Assembly: GCF_000620465.1 (NCBI RefSeq)
Contig: NZ_JIBE01000003.1
Span: 1,364,001-1,428,000 of the forward strand
Origin: Ralstonia sp. UNC404CL21Col
GTDB lineage: Bacteria; Pseudomonadota; Gammaproteobacteria; Burkholderiales; Burkholderiaceae
Direction: 5' to 3'
DNA length: 64,000 nt
The notes beneath the pieces were generated by a model. That model made no database searches and had not been told where the DNA came from. It saw only the letters and a list, made by a program, of their open reading frames with translations. Shown piece after piece: positions 8,691-18,081 of this stretch. The stretch's first letter is position 1. Each line of letters begins with the position of its first letter. The position numbers were made by a program, and so were the translations under genes.

Positions 8691-10437
8691 AAAAGACGCG
8701 CTCTGGGCATGGCCCCTCCCAGCTCAAACCGATCTGCCAATCCCGAAGTATCCGCATCACGTCTGACGGGCCGGCTACTTCTGGAACAACTTTTAGCGCA
8801 CAGTAGTCCATTAGAACCTGCCCCTTGCGCACCTCCACCCCGGATATCTTGCAAACCTTGCTCCTTGACCACGCGCGAGCGGACGGCTGAGTCAAAGCCC
8901 ATAGGATTCTACGAATATAGAAATGCCAGGGCGATTCACACGCAGCCGCCAGCTCCTTTCTCAACAGAGGGAATCTCGGCAGATCTGAAGTGGGATTGTG
9001 TTTCCAGCCAATTCGCCTCAGCAACAGTTGTCGAGTGCCTCGCTCGGGATACTCGGCTCCGTTGTAGAAACGAGGCGCGAATTGCATGAGTTCCTTTGCC
9101 CAGAATGCGTCGTTTGGATGTGAGTTGGGTGTGGTGTCCCCTGAGGACTTGTAGTCTCGCTGGCTGCCACGCTCCAGCTCCTTCCGCAGGTCATCGAGCG
9201 CACCGGGATTCTGCCGAACAAGACGCTTCATCAGGCCGTAGTGCTCTCGCCACAGCGTATCGAGATCGCAGTTCGGAATTGCTTTTGAAGCTGCGACAAC
9301 TTGCCCAATTAGGTCGCCTGATAGCGGCGGCTGGTCGGGAACCTCCGTTCGAGCAAGGCGCTTAGTCAATCGCGCACGGGGATGCAGTGCAATCTCACGG
9401 TACCGAGTTAGAAATCGTTCGGCCTCCTCGTAGAGGAAGAACGAAAGTAGCAAATGCCTGCCGAGGTGGACCTCCCATGTCGCGCTCTCGATCAGGATAT
9501 GAAGCCACGCTGAGAGTCGATCAGTGCGAAACGCGGGATCAACTCGTTTGACGAACTTCTCGCCATATCGATCCACAATCTGCCGAATCAACTCTTTTCG
9601 ATTGACTGCGCCTCTATGCGTCACCCCTAGCTCGTGGATGCCGGCCCGGTAAAGTTGGACAATTCCCTCACGCGAGGCGCCGCGGAGGCCTGATATCAAC
9701 AACTGAGCAGCAAAGCGAGCGAAGGCGATAGCGTGGTCGCCCTCGTCCGCGAGGAGCCCCTCGACTTGTTGGTCAGTCGGCTTTCTTCCACAAGCAGAAC
9801 AGCCCCGCCACGGGGTCAATACCAAGTCTGCCTTTCGCTCAAAGGGGCACCGACATGTGGGGCATTGCTCTAAGAGTGGAATGCCATGGCGGAAGCATAC
9901 GGAAACGCCGGGTATCTGATGTGCATTCAGAATAGCTGGCGTGCCGTACCTGTCTTCATTTTCCGTCAGACATTGAGGGCAAAGACGCGTCCGATTAAAT
10001 GCGCCGGCTGTGTGTTTTGGAAGCCCCTGGAGCACCGCGTCGATATGGCTTTGCTCGTCCCGCGCAGCGAACTCAGCGCCAGTAAACATTTCCAATAGCG
10101 GAAACATGGTGCTCTCTCGCAGGAGGCACTGAATCGTCTGACTTGGTCGTGTGAAAAAACGATCACCTAGGGCTCCAACATATGACGGAACCCAGGCTGT
10201 GAGTTGGAACGGCAAACGCCGGAAGAGCTCTGCGTACGTATCCCGCGTAGTTAGGTTTCCACTGGTAACGTGATACCGCCCAACCTGGGAAATCAAGCTT
10301 TCCCCTGGGATAGGCGGGGCACACAAAGCTAGCGGTTCGCGATAGGCCTGTGCGAGCAACGCAGCGGCGTCGAGCTGCTCGCCCCGGCCATCAAAGCAAT
10401 CGTATGCTGCCTCAACTACCTCAACGGCTGGTACCAA
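8644..10437 (-). CDS. TniQ/TnsD-family target selector 2
   Basis: This 597-residue protein is a second target selector, distinct in sequence from TniQ 1. It has the TniQ finger C153-x2-C156 and C181-x2-H184 with HQIPGV between, followed by a second ribbon C192-x2-C195 and C213-x2-C216, so the zinc-binding part is more complete than in TniQ 1. The C-terminal part (about 340-597) resembles the DNA-binding half of TnsD in length but shows no motif I can name. The start is TTG at 10437, the first usable codon, only about 50 bp inside the TnsB-box array, so its promoter must lie in or beyond the transposon end. It is read in the same direction as glmS and could receive glmS read-through. It may be the glmS (attTn7) selector, or the selector for another target. 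Confidence 0.87.
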   Translation of the reverse strand: MVPAVEVVEAAYDCFDGRGEQLDAAALLAQAYREPLALCAPPIPGESLISQVGRYHVTSGNLTTRDTYAELFRRLPFQLTAWVPSYVGALGDRFFTRPSQTIQCLLRESTMFPLLEMFTGAEFAARDEQSHIDAVLQGLPKHTAGAFNRTRLCPQCLTENEDRYGTPAILNAHQIPGVSVCFRHGIPLLEQCPTCRCPFERKADLVLTPWRGCSACGRKPTDQQVEGLLADEGDHAIAFARFAAQLLISGLRGASREGIVQLYRAGIHELGVTHRGAVNRKELIRQIVDRYGEKFVKRVDPAFRTDRLSAWLHILIESATWEVHLGRHLLLSFFLYEEAERFLTRYREIALHPRARLTKRLARTEVPDQPPLSGDLIGQVVAASKAIPNCDLDTLWREHYGLMKRLVRQNPGALDDLRKELERGSQRDYKSSGDTTPNSHPNDAFWAKELMQFAPRFYNGAEYPERGTRQLLLRRIGWKHNPTSDLPRFPLLRKELAAACESPWHFYIRRILWALTQPSARAWSRSKVCKISGVEVRKGQVLMDYCALKVVPEVAGPSDVMRILRDWQIGLSWEGPCPERVFSSVGRGYQRRTHGDG

Positions 10438-10483
10438 ACGTCGACCACCTCATGTGGAACTCTGGGCCGAAACGCCCCAGGAC

Positions 10484-10533
10484 AAACATATTTTTCAGAA
10501 CCCAAACATATTTGCGCTGGGGCCAACATATTT
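10484..10533. repeat. Three TnsB-type boxes at 20-bp spacing
   Basis: AAACATATTT at 10484-10493 and 10504-10513 and CAACATATTT at 10524-10533 start exactly 20 bp apart. Read inward from glmS the outer box is ACAAATATGTTGG, which resembles the Tn7 box ACAAAATAGTTGG. The tight packing is like the right end of Tn7, where TnsB sites overlap. These sites also lie upstream of tniQ2 and could let TnsB repress that gene. Confidence 0.85.
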
Positions 10534-10544
10534 GTAAATGATCA
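10534..10544. mobile_element. Terminus of the Tn7-like element
   Basis: Read from the glmS side the predicted terminus is TGATCATT, followed by the first TnsB box, matching the 8-bp lead before the first box in Tn7. The transferred strand would end in CA at 10544, as DDE transposases of this class require. The third base is A where Tn7 has T (TGT). Twenty-three bases separate it from the glmS stop codon, as expected for attTn7 insertion. The exact base is inferred because the other end is not visible. Confidence 0.7.
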
Positions 10545-10630
10545 TCTGTTTCTGCGCCTGCCGAAACTTATTCGACAGTCACCGATTTCGCCAGGTTACG
10601 CGGCTTGTCGACGTCGGTGCCGCGCGCCAG
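10545..10630. other. attTn7-type attachment site
   Basis: This covers the presumed 5-bp target (TCTGT, 10545-10549), the 18 further bases to the glmS stop, and the last codons of glmS, which encode the conserved [11 protein letters not shown]. In Tn7 the selector TnsD reads this part of the gene, about 23 bp or more from the insertion point. The geometry here is the same. glmS itself is not damaged. Confidence 0.8.
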
Positions 10631-12406
10631 TGCCGTGTGATACGCCAGCAGCTGCAGCGGCACCACGTGCAGGATCGGCGAGAGCTGGCCGTAGTGCTCC
10701 GGCATGCGGATCACCTGGATGCCGTCGCTCGACTGGATATGCGTATCGGCATCGGCAAACACGTACAGCTTGCCCCCGCGCGCGCGCACTTCCTGGATGT
10801 TCGACTTGAGCTTTTCCAGCAGCGCGTCGTTCGGGGCAACGGTCACGACCGGCATCTGCTCGGTCACCAGGGCCAGCGGGCCGTGCTTGAGTTCGCCGGC
10901 CGGGTAGGCCTCTGCGTGGATGTACGAAATTTCCTTGAGCTTGAGCGCACCTTCCAGGGCGATCGGGTAATGCAGACCGCGGCCGAGGAACAGTGCGTTT
11001 TCGCGGCGGGCAAATTCGTCCGACCACGCGATGATCTGCGGCTCGAGCGCCAGCACCGCGTTCAGCGCCGACGGCAGGTGGCGCAGATGGCGCAGTGCAT
11101 CTTCTTCCTGCTCGGCATTCAGATGACCGCGCAGCTTGGCGAACGTCAGCGCCAGCATGTACAGCGCGGCCAGCTGCGTGGTGAACGCCTTGGTGGACGC
11201 CACGCCGATCTCGGTGCCGGCGCGCGTGAGGAACTTGAGCTGCGTCTCGCGCACCATGGCGCTGGTCGCCACGTTGCAGATGGCGAGGGTATGCGTGTGG
11301 CCCAGTTCGCGTGCGTGGCGCAGTGCGGCCAGCGTGTCGGCGGTTTCGCCCGATTGCGAGATCACGACGACGAGCGCGTTCGGGTTGGGCACCGTCTCGC
11401 GGTAGCGGTATTCGCTGGCAACCTCGACCTGCGTCGGGATCTTGGCGATCGATTCAAGCCAGTACTTGGCCGTGCAGCCCGAGTAGTAGCTCGTGCCGCA
11501 CGCCAGGATCAGCACGCTGTCGACCTTGGGCAGCACCTGGGCTGCTTCGGGGCCAAACAGGTCAGGCGCAAAGCCTTGCACGCCTTCGAGCGTGTCGCCC
11601 AGGGCGCGCGGCTGCTCGAAGATTTCCTTCTGCATGAAGTGGCGGAAGGGGCCGAGTTCCACAGCAGCAGCGTAGGTGCCGACTTCCTTCACTTCACGCT
11701 CGACGATCTTGTCGTTTGCATCGGCCACGGTGAAGCCGTCGCGGGTGAGTTCCACCACGTCGCCTTCTTCCAGGTAGGCCATGCGGCTGGCGGTGCCGGC
11801 CACGGCCAGCGCGTCGGAGGCGAGGAACGATTCGTTCTCGCCGATCGCCACCACCAGCGGCGAGCCGGCGCGCGCGCCCACCACCACGTCGGGGTTGTCG
11901 CGTGCAAACACGGCAATCGCATAGGCGCCGTGCAGGCGCTTGACCGAGGCACGCACCGAGGCGAACAGGTCGCCGCGCGTGGCGCTGCTCGGGTACGTGT
12001 AGGCCTGGTGGATCAGGTGCGCGACGACTTCCGTATCCGTCTGCGATTCAAAGCCGTAGCCGACGGCTTTGAGTTCTTCGCGCAGCGCCTCGTAGTTTTC
12101 GATGATGCCGTTGTGGACCAGGGCGATGGTGTCGCCCGAGAAGTGCGGGTGCGCGTTGACGGTATCCGGCCGGCCATGCGTGGCCCAGCGGGTGTGCGCG
12201 ATGCCGATGGCGCCATCGAGGTGGCTGGTCTGTGCCTGGGCATCGAGATCGGCCACGCGCGACACGGTGCGTGCGCGCTCGAGCTGTCCGTCACGCTGTA
12301 CGGCGACGCCGCATGAGTCATAGCCGCGGTATTCCAGGCGGCGCAGGCCTTCGATCAGGACGGGAACGATATTGCGCGTGGAAACCGCGCCAACGATACC
12401 GCACAT
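10568..12406 (-). CDS. glmS: Glutamine--fructose-6-phosphate aminotransferase (isomerizing)
   Basis: GlmS makes glucosamine-6-phosphate from fructose-6-phosphate and glutamine, the first step towards UDP-GlcNAc for peptidoglycan and lipopolysaccharide. The 612-residue protein begins MCGIVGAV, so Cys2 becomes the N-terminal nucleophile of the glutaminase domain (about 1-240). Two SIS domains follow (about 290-430 and 460-600), with ACGTSYYS and [10 protein letters not shown] as sugar-phosphate motifs. A good ribosome site (GGAG) lies before the ATG. glmU lies upstream on the same strand with 117 bp between, as usual in Ralstonia. Its 3' end is the transposon attachment site, so any native terminator has been pushed beyond the element. 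Confidence 0.98.
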   Translation of the reverse strand: MCGIVGAVSTRNIVPVLIEGLRRLEYRGYDSCGVAVQRDGQLERARTVSRVADLDAQAQTSHLDGAIGIAHTRWATHGRPDTVNAHPHFSGDTIALVHNGIIENYEALREELKAVGYGFESQTDTEVVAHLIHQAYTYPSSATRGDLFASVRASVKRLHGAYAIAVFARDNPDVVVGARAGSPLVVAIGENESFLASDALAVAGTASRMAYLEEGDVVELTRDGFTVADANDKIVEREVKEVGTYAAAVELGPFRHFMQKEIFEQPRALGDTLEGVQGFAPDLFGPEAAQVLPKVDSVLILACGTSYYSGCTAKYWLESIAKIPTQVEVASEYRYRETVPNPNALVVVISQSGETADTLAALRHARELGHTHTLAICNVATSAMVRETQLKFLTRAGTEIGVASTKAFTTQLAALYMLALTFAKLRGHLNAEQEEDALRHLRHLPSALNAVLALEPQIIAWSDEFARRENALFLGRGLHYPIALEGALKLKEISYIHAEAYPAGELKHGPLALVTEQMPVVTVAPNDALLEKLKSNIQEVRARGGKLYVFADADTHIQSSDGIQVIRMPEHYGQLSPILHVVPLQLLAYHTALARGTDVDKPRNLAKSVTVE

Positions 12407-12523
12407 GTTGATTTCTCCAGTTGGGGTGTGACCGCACGTTCAAATGTGCGCCGCACTCGGTAATTCAGTATCGATGCTCGTGTGCCGAAGCGGCATCCGC
12501 TGTTCGGCGCAGGAGAAAACCTG

Positions 12524-13891
12524 TCAGCCTTCCTTCTTCTGCTTGACCGGGCGCTGCCAGCTGTCGATGGTGACCTGCCGCGCCCGCGAGACCGTCAGCT
12601 TGCCGTCGGGCGCATCCTTGGTCAGCGTGGTGCCGGCGCCCAGCGTCGCGCCCTTGCCCACGCGCACCGGCGCCACGAGCTGCGTGTCGGAACCGATGAA
12701 GGCGTCGTCTTCGATGACGGTGCGGAATTTGTTCGCGCCGTCGTAGTTGCAGGTGATGGTGCCCGCGCCGATGTTGACGCGCGAGCCGACCGTGGCGTCG
12801 CCCACGTAGGCCAGGTGATTGGCCTTGCTGTGCGCCGCGATCTGGCTGTTCTTGACCTCGACAAAGTTGCCGATGTGCACGTCTTCGGCCAGTTCGGTGC
12901 CCGGGCGCAGGCGCGCGTACGGGCCGATGCGCGAGTCGGCGCCAACCTTGGCGCGCTCGATATGGCAGAACGGCAAGATCTCGGCCCCGGCCTCGATCGC
13001 GGCATCGCGGATCACCGCATTGGCGCCGATGCGCACGCCGTCAGCCAGCGTGACATCGCCCTCGAAGATGCAGTTGACGTCGATCACCACGTCGCGGCCG
13101 CAGGTGAGCTTGCCGCGCACGTCGATGCGCGCGGGGTCGACGAGCGTCACGCCGTCTTCCAGCAGTTGCTGCGCGATGTTGCGCTGGTGAATGCGCTCCA
13201 GCTCCGCCAACTGCACCTTGCTGTTCACGCCCAGCGTTTCCCACTCGGCCAGCGGATGGGCGGACGTGATGGGTACGCCTTCACTGGCGGCGCGCTCGAT
13301 GACGTCGGTCAGGTAGTACTCGCCCTGCGCGTTGTCGTTGGAGAGCGTGGCAAGCCAGCTCTTGAGCTTGGCCGTCGGGCACACCAGGATGCCGGTGTTC
13401 ACCTCATGGATGGCGAGTTGTGTTTCGTTGGCGTCTTTCTGCTCGACGATGCGCGTGATGCGGCCGGCGGCGTCGCGCACGATGCGGCCGTAGCCGGTCG
13501 GGTCGCCCAGATGCACGGTCAGCACGCCCAGGTGGTCGTTGCCGGCGGCGCCCACCAGCGCGTTCAGCGTTTCGGCGCGGGTGAGCGGCACATCGCCGTA
13601 GAGCACCAGGGTGGGCACGCTCTCGTCGAGCTGGTCCACGGCCTGCATGACGGCGTGGCCCGTGCCAAGTTGCTTGTCTTGCGTGGCGAAAGCGATGTCG
13701 GGCGCGCCAACCATCTCGCGCACCCGATCGCCGCCATGACCGACAACCACCACCAGCCGCGTCGGCGACAGGGTGCGCGCGGTTTCAATGACGTGCGCCA
13801 GCAGCGATTTGCCGGCCAGGGGGTGCAGCACTTTCGGCAGGGCGGAGCGCATGCGTTTGCCCATGCCTGCAGCCAGGATGACGATATTCAC
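12524..13891 (-). CDS. glmU: Bifunctional GlmU (GlcN-1-P acetyltransferase / GlcNAc-1-P uridyltransferase)
   Basis: GlmU carries out the last two steps of UDP-GlcNAc synthesis. I start at GTG 13891, giving 455 residues, the usual length, and a normal N-terminus [14 protein letters not shown] with the nucleotidyltransferase signature at once. The open frame extends 29 codons further upstream, but that part looks unlike GlmU. The pyrophosphorylase domain covers about 1-230. The rest is the left-handed beta-helix acetyltransferase with hexapeptide repeats (for example [20 protein letters not shown]). It sits upstream of glmS on the same strand, so consecutive enzymes of one pathway are neighbours. 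Confidence 0.97.
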   Translation of the reverse strand: MNIVILAAGMGKRMRSALPKVLHPLAGKSLLAHVIETARTLSPTRLVVVVGHGGDRVREMVGAPDIAFATQDKQLGTGHAVMQAVDQLDESVPTLVLYGDVPLTRAETLNALVGAAGNDHLGVLTVHLGDPTGYGRIVRDAAGRITRIVEQKDANETQLAIHEVNTGILVCPTAKLKSWLATLSNDNAQGEYYLTDVIERAASEGVPITSAHPLAEWETLGVNSKVQLAELERIHQRNIAQQLLEDGVTLVDPARIDVRGKLTCGRDVVIDVNCIFEGDVTLADGVRIGANAVIRDAAIEAGAEILPFCHIERAKVGADSRIGPYARLRPGTELAEDVHIGNFVEVKNSQIAAHSKANHLAYVGDATVGSRVNIGAGTITCNYDGANKFRTVIEDDAFIGSDTQLVAPVRVGKGATLGAGTTLTKDAPDGKLTVSRARQVTIDSWQRPVKQKKEG

Positions 13892-14229
13892 AAGGAGGTT
13901 CCTAGAGTGACTCGAAGCGATAGCCTGCGACGGGTTGCCGGCACCGGGATTGGCTGCCTGAAACCCACCGCCCGCCACCTCCCCTCAGGATGGCCGGACC
14001 GCCTGCAAACCCTTCTGCGGGGCGCTTTTGCGGCGTATAAGACACAGATGGAAAAATTCTAGCATGGGGCCCACCCTCCCCCTGAACCGGTCAAACGGTG
14101 GAATTGTTGCAATCGCGCCATGACCGAGACGGGTAACCCGCTGGCCGGTCGGGCGGATGGCGGACGCCCGGCATGGCGCGCGGCGCGCATGTGTGCACCG
14201 TGTGCCACCCCGTGTGGAGCGGGTCGCGC

Positions 14230-15177
14230 TCAGCTTGCCGCGGCCTCCCCGGGCACGGCTTGCTCGGCGGGCTTGTCGCCTGGTTTGCGCTCAAACCGCA
14301 CGAACTCGATGCGGTCGTCGTGCGAGCCGGCAAACACCAGCGGGGCCTGGTCGTAGGCAGTCTGGCCGAACAGCGCGTCTTCGCCGATCTTCGCCAGGCC
14401 CGTGGTCAGCCCGTTGAAGTCGAACAGATCGGTATCGGCCAGGTGCGACGGCACGACGTTCTGCAGCGAAGCGAAGATGTTGTCGATGCGGCCCGGCGTC
14501 TGGCGCTCCCACTCCAGCAGCATCTCCTTGACCTTCTTGCGCTGCAGGTTTTCCTGCGAGCCGCAGAGGTTGCACGGGATGATCGGGAACTCCATCGCGC
14601 GGGCGTAGGAAGCGATGTCCTTTTCCGCGCAATAGGCGAGCGGCCGGATGACGATGTGGTCGCCGTTGTCGGTGGCCAGCTTGGGCGGCATCGACTTCAT
14701 CTTGCCGCCGAAGAACATGTTCAGGAAGAACGTGTTGACGATGTCGTCGCGGTGATGGCCCAGCGCGATCTTGTTGGCGCCCAGCTCCTTGGCCGTGCGG
14801 TAGATCACGCCGCGGCGCAGGCGCGAGCACAGCGAGCACGTCGTCTTGCCCTCGGGCACCTTCTCCTTGACGATCGAATAGGTGTCCGCCTCGACGATCA
14901 CATATTCCACGCCCAGCTTCTTCAGGTAGTTGGGCAGCACCTCTTCCGGAAAGCCGGGCTGCTTCTGGTCGAGGTTCATGGCGATCAGCTTGAAGTCGAC
15001 CGGCGCGCGCTTCTGCAGCGCCATCAGGACCGACAGCATCGTGTACGAATCCTTGCCGCCAGACAGGCACACGAGGATGGTGTCGCCGTCTTCGATCATC
15101 TTGAAGTCGCCGATGGCGCGGCCAACCTGCGACTGCAGACGGGTTTCGAGGCGGTGGAAATTATTGGAAAACGTCAT
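14230..15177 (-). CDS. ttcA: tRNA 2-thiocytidine(32) synthetase TtcA
   Basis: TtcA thiolates cytidine 32 in certain tRNAs, using ATP and a 4Fe-4S cluster. The 315-residue protein has the PP-loop SGGKDS near residue 39-44 and the two CxxC pairs CSLC (near 116) and CNLC (near 207) that define the family. A short variable C-terminal tail ([16 protein letters not shown]) ends the protein. The gene is on the same strand as glmU-glmS but is separated from glmU by about 340 bp, so it may have its own promoter and stop. The interval 13892-14229 contains no further gene that I can support; it should hold the glmU promoter. Confidence 0.97.
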   Translation of the reverse strand: MTFSNNFHRLETRLQSQVGRAIGDFKMIEDGDTILVCLSGGKDSYTMLSVLMALQKRAPVDFKLIAMNLDQKQPGFPEEVLPNYLKKLGVEYVIVEADTYSIVKEKVPEGKTTCSLCSRLRRGVIYRTAKELGANKIALGHHRDDIVNTFFLNMFFGGKMKSMPPKLATDNGDHIVIRPLAYCAEKDIASYARAMEFPIIPCNLCGSQENLQRKKVKEMLLEWERQTPGRIDNIFASLQNVVPSHLADTDLFDFNGLTTGLAKIGEDALFGQTAYDQAPLVFAGSHDDRIEFVRFERKPGDKPAEQAVPGEAAAS

Positions 15178-15331
15178 GGCTTATCGACCCCGCCAGCGCT
15201 GAATAATGGCCGGACAGGCGTCAAATTGTGAGGAAAATCAGCATTTTAGCGCGCGCGGGGCGCCGCCTGCAGGGTCGCGCGAACAGGCCTAGAATCGTTT
15301 GCCTATCTTTGGCTCGATGGAAACCAACCCC

Positions 15332-16300
15332 ATGACGACAGCAATGCGGACTCTGGTGCTTGGCGCCGGCGGCACCGGCGGTTATTTCGGCGGGCGGCTC
15401 GCCCAGGCGGGCGCGGACGTGACGTTCCTGGTGCGCCCTGCGCGTGCGGCGCGGTTGCGCGAACACGGTCTCGTGATCCGCAGCCCGCACGGCGATGCGC
15501 AATTGCCCGTGCAGACCATCACTGCAGACCAGGCGGCGGCTTGGGGCCGTGCCGACCTGGTGCTGCTGAGCTGCAAGGCCCACGACCTGGAAGACGCCAT
15601 CACGGCCATCCGCCCCGTGGTCGGTGAGCGCACGGTGGTACTGCCGGTGCTCAACGGTCTGGCGCATCTGGAACGGCTGGATGCGGCGTTTGGTGAATCG
15701 CGGGTGCTCGGTGGGCTGTGCCACATCAGTGCGACGAGTGCGCCGGATGGCGCGGTGCTGCATCTGAGCAACGGGCAGGGCCCCGCCGCGCATTCGATCA
15801 CCTTTGGCGAGCGCACGCCGCATGCGCCCCGCGAGCGCACCGAGGCGATTCGCGATGTGTTTGCCACGGCCCACTTTGATTCCGTGCTGGCCGAGAACGT
15901 CATGCAGGACATGTGGGAGAAATTCACGTTCCTCACTTCGCTGGCGGCAATGACGTGCCTGATGCGGGCGACGGTGGGCGAGATTGTTGCCACGGATGAG
16001 GGCGCGGCGCTGAATGAGGCGATGTTCAACGCGTGCGAGCGCGTGGCGGCGGCGTCGGGGTATCCGAATCGGCAGGCGGCGCGCGAACGTGCGCTGAACG
16101 TGCTGACGCAGGCGGGGTCGCCGCTGACGGCATCGATGCTGCGGGATCTGGAGAGCGGCGCGCGGGTGGAGGCGGATCACATCGTGGGGGACATGCTGCG
16201 CCGTGGGCGGGCGTTGGGCGTTGATGTGTCGCTGCTGCGGGTGGCGTTTGCGCATTTGCAGGCTTATCAGCAGCGGTTGTTGCGGGCGGCGGCTGGCTGA
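15332..16300 (+). CDS. panE: 2-dehydropantoate 2-reductase (ketopantoate reductase family)
   Basis: The family reduces ketopantoate to pantoate with NADPH in pantothenate synthesis. The protein (322 residues from ATG 15332) opens with the nucleotide-binding motif LGAGGTGGYFGGRLAQ, has the ApbA N domain to about 165, and a helical C-terminal domain with EKFTFLTS and NRQAARERALNVL, typical of ApbA_C. The start is uncertain: ATG codons at 15317, 15332 and 15344 are all in frame and none has a strong ribosome site. Several genomes of this group have more than one ApbA-like paralogue, so its substrate may differ from ketopantoate. It is divergent from ttcA and is followed by an intergenic repeat. 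Confidence 0.85.
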   Translation: MTTAMRTLVLGAGGTGGYFGGRLAQAGADVTFLVRPARAARLREHGLVIRSPHGDAQLPVQTITADQAAAWGRADLVLLSCKAHDLEDAITAIRPVVGERTVVLPVLNGLAHLERLDAAFGESRVLGGLCHISATSAPDGAVLHLSNGQGPAAHSITFGERTPHAPRERTEAIRDVFATAHFDSVLAENVMQDMWEKFTFLTSLAAMTCLMRATVGEIVATDEGAALNEAMFNACERVAAASGYPNRQAARERALNVLTQAGSPLTASMLRDLESGARVEADHIVGDMLRRGRALGVDVSLLRVAFAHLQAYQQRLLRAAAG

Positions 16301-16332
16301 CTGTTTGTTTTTTGCGCGTTGGGTTCACGCCT

Positions 16333-16529
16333 GTTTCATCCCCTGCCGGGGCTGACTCACTTTCTTTGTCTTGCCAAAGAAAGTAAGCAAAGAAAGGCGC
16401 GCCCGAGATGGCGACCCCCTCCTTGGATTTGTGTCGCGGGGAGGGGAAGGAGCCAAACTCGCTGCGCTCAGACAAGGCTCCTTCCTTTTTCCTCCCCGCA
16501 ACAAAAATCCAAGGCGCCATCTAGGGCGG
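16333..16529 (+). repeat. Ralstonia-type palindromic intergenic repeat, copy 1 (forward)
   Basis: This copy begins GTTTCATCCCCTGCCGGGG and ends CCATCTAGGGCGG. It contains a perfect 9-bp hairpin (CTTTCTTTG, 6-nt loop, CAAAGAAAG) and then a large nested palindrome around the core ACTCGCTGCGCTCAGACA. It lies between the convergent ends of panE and the TolC-like gene. The same unit recurs at 18082, 25625, 37788 and 38078. Confidence 0.93.
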
Positions 16530-16587
16530 GTACGGCCACACCTTCTGGAGGCTTGGGTTGTCGATTTGGTTTGCCGCTGTTCCTGGT

Positions 16588-18048
16588 TTATTGCCAGCCG
16601 CCGCCTAGGGCCTGCATGAGCGCGGCGGAGTCTAGCAACCTGTCGGCTTGGCTCTGCACCTGTTGCAGCGTGGCTTGGTCGACCTGGCGTTGGGCGTCCA
16701 GCAACGTTAGCGTGCTGATGCCGCCGGCGGCGTGGCGGGCTTGGGCGGCGCGCAGGGTCTGTTGCGCCTGGTCGGTTGCGAGCGCTCGGGCCTGTAGCGT
16801 TTGGGCGTCGTTGTTGACGGCGTGGAGGGCGTCGGCCACTTCTTGCAGACCTTGCAATACGGCTTGCTTGTAGGCGGCGCCCGCAGCGTCATAGGCGGCT
16901 TCGGCTTCGCGTTTTTTCGCGCGCAGGGTGCCGCCGTGGAAGATTGGCTGCGTGAGCCCGGCGCCCAGGTTCCAGATGCTCGATCCGGCGCCGAGGAGGT
17001 TGCGGAAGCTGGTGGTTTCCGAACCCAGGCCTGCGGACAACGTGATGCGCGGGAACAGGTTGGCCGTGGCCACGCCCACGTTGGCGCTGGCTTCGTGCCA
17101 CATCGCTTCGGCAGCGCGGATGTCGGGGCGGCGCTGCGCGAGCGTGGATGGCACCGACACCGGCAGCGGGTCGGGCAGATGCAGTGCGTCGAGCGACGGC
17201 AAGTCCGGCAACCCAGCGCCGGGCTCACGGCCGAGCAATACCGATAGACGATGCCGCTGCTGCGCAGCCTGTTGCGCGAGCGGCGGCAACGTGGCGTCGG
17301 TCTGCGCAACAAGCGTGCGCTGCGAGAACGCATCGACCTGCGCGACGCCGCCCACGCTCAACCTCCGCTCGGTGATCTCCAACTGCTTGCGCTGCTCGGC
17401 CGCCAATCGCTGCGTGGTCGCGATCTGCGCATCCAGCGCGGCAATCCGCACCACGGTCGTCACCACATTGCCTGCCAGAGACAAGTGCGCCGCTTCGAGT
17501 TCATAACGCTGCGTATCGACCTGCGCTTGCGATGCTTCCAGCGCCCGGCGCACGCCGCCAAAAATATCGAGCGCATACGACACCGAGAGCGACGCCGAAT
17601 ACAGCGTAAACGGCCCCGGCTTGGGCGTGTTGAAACCGAACGCCTCCGGGTTGATCTGCTGACGCACCGCCGACACGGTGCCATCCACCGACGGCAACGC
17701 ATAGCCGAACTGCGCCTGCGCTTCGGCCTGCGCCTGACGCAAGCGCGCCTCCGCCTGCGCGACGGACGGGCTCGCGCGCAACGCCTCGTCCACCAACGCA
17801 TCCAGCGCCGGCGATCGGAACAGGTGCCACCAATCCGCCGGCACATTGGCATCGACAAGATGCTGCGCTTCGCCGCCAACCACGGGCGCGGATGCGGTTT
17901 CGGGCGAAACAGGCTGCGCGGAATAGCCGGTAGCTGCAGGCCCCGCAGGTGCCTTGAAATCGGGACCGACGGCACAGCCGCTCAGAGATAACGCGACAAC
18001 AATCACAACGCCAAGCAACCGCTCGCCACCCACCACCGCACGCCCCAC
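16588..18048 (-). CDS. TolC/NodT-family outer-membrane efflux lipoprotein
   Basis: This is the outer-membrane duct of a tripartite export system. The protein has a lipoprotein signal ending LSLSGC, then AVGPDFKAP, the usual start of the mature NodT family, and two OEP repeats covering most of the rest (about 480 residues in all). Motifs such as RPDIRAAE in the second half are family hallmarks. No ATG is available; GTG at 18048 or 18036 are the best starts, because the open frame further upstream is repeat DNA. It follows the ABC permease gene of the same operon, but a repeat copy (18082-18280) separates the two. Confidence 0.88.
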   Translation of the reverse strand: MGRAVVGGERLLGVVIVVALSLSGCAVGPDFKAPAGPAATGYSAQPVSPETASAPVVGGEAQHLVDANVPADWWHLFRSPALDALVDEALRASPSVAQAEARLRQAQAEAQAQFGYALPSVDGTVSAVRQQINPEAFGFNTPKPGPFTLYSASLSVSYALDIFGGVRRALEASQAQVDTQRYELEAAHLSLAGNVVTTVVRIAALDAQIATTQRLAAEQRKQLEITERRLSVGGVAQVDAFSQRTLVAQTDATLPPLAQQAAQQRHRLSVLLGREPGAGLPDLPSLDALHLPDPLPVSVPSTLAQRRPDIRAAEAMWHEASANVGVATANLFPRITLSAGLGSETTSFRNLLGAGSSIWNLGAGLTQPIFHGGTLRAKKREAEAAYDAAGAAYKQAVLQGLQEVADALHAVNNDAQTLQARALATDQAQQTLRAAQARHAAGGISTLTLLDAQRQVDQATLQQVQSQADRLLDSAALMQALGGGWQ

Positions 18049-18081
18049 CGCCAACAGGTGCCCACCGATGGTTCGGCCGTA

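Larger units (their letters stand above)
1..10544. mobile_element. Tn7-like transposon, glmS-proximal part (other end outside window)
   Basis: The element is recognised from tnsA, tnsB, tnsC and two TniQ genes placed directly beside the 3' end of glmS, the classical Tn7 attachment site. The glmS-side end is visible: three TnsB-type boxes at a 20-bp period, then a terminus ending in CA at 10544, 23 bp from the glmS stop codon. The left end is not in the window; no matching box array was found between 1713 and 2320. Genes at 1-1712 are therefore read as cargo. By eye the GC content is lower than in the flanking chromosome, especially at 1930-2150. The inferred 5-bp target duplication is TCTGT (10545-10549); its second copy should lie beyond the left edge. 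Confidence 0.88.

Noticed and set aside
1-10544. CRISPR-associated transposon (CAST)
   Set aside because: No cas gene and no repeat-spacer array in the visible part; the left part of the element is not available.
10538-12316. Plus-strand 592-residue frame opposite glmS
   Set aside because: GC-rich shadow frame antisense to glmS, with Arg/Gly/Val/His bias and no domain.
12482-14062. Plus-strand 526-residue frame opposite glmU
   Set aside because: Shadow of glmU; composition is that of an antisense frame in high-GC DNA.
15221-16255. Minus-strand 344-residue His/Arg-rich frame opposite panE
   Set aside because: Antisense shadow of a gene with clear nucleotide-binding motifs.
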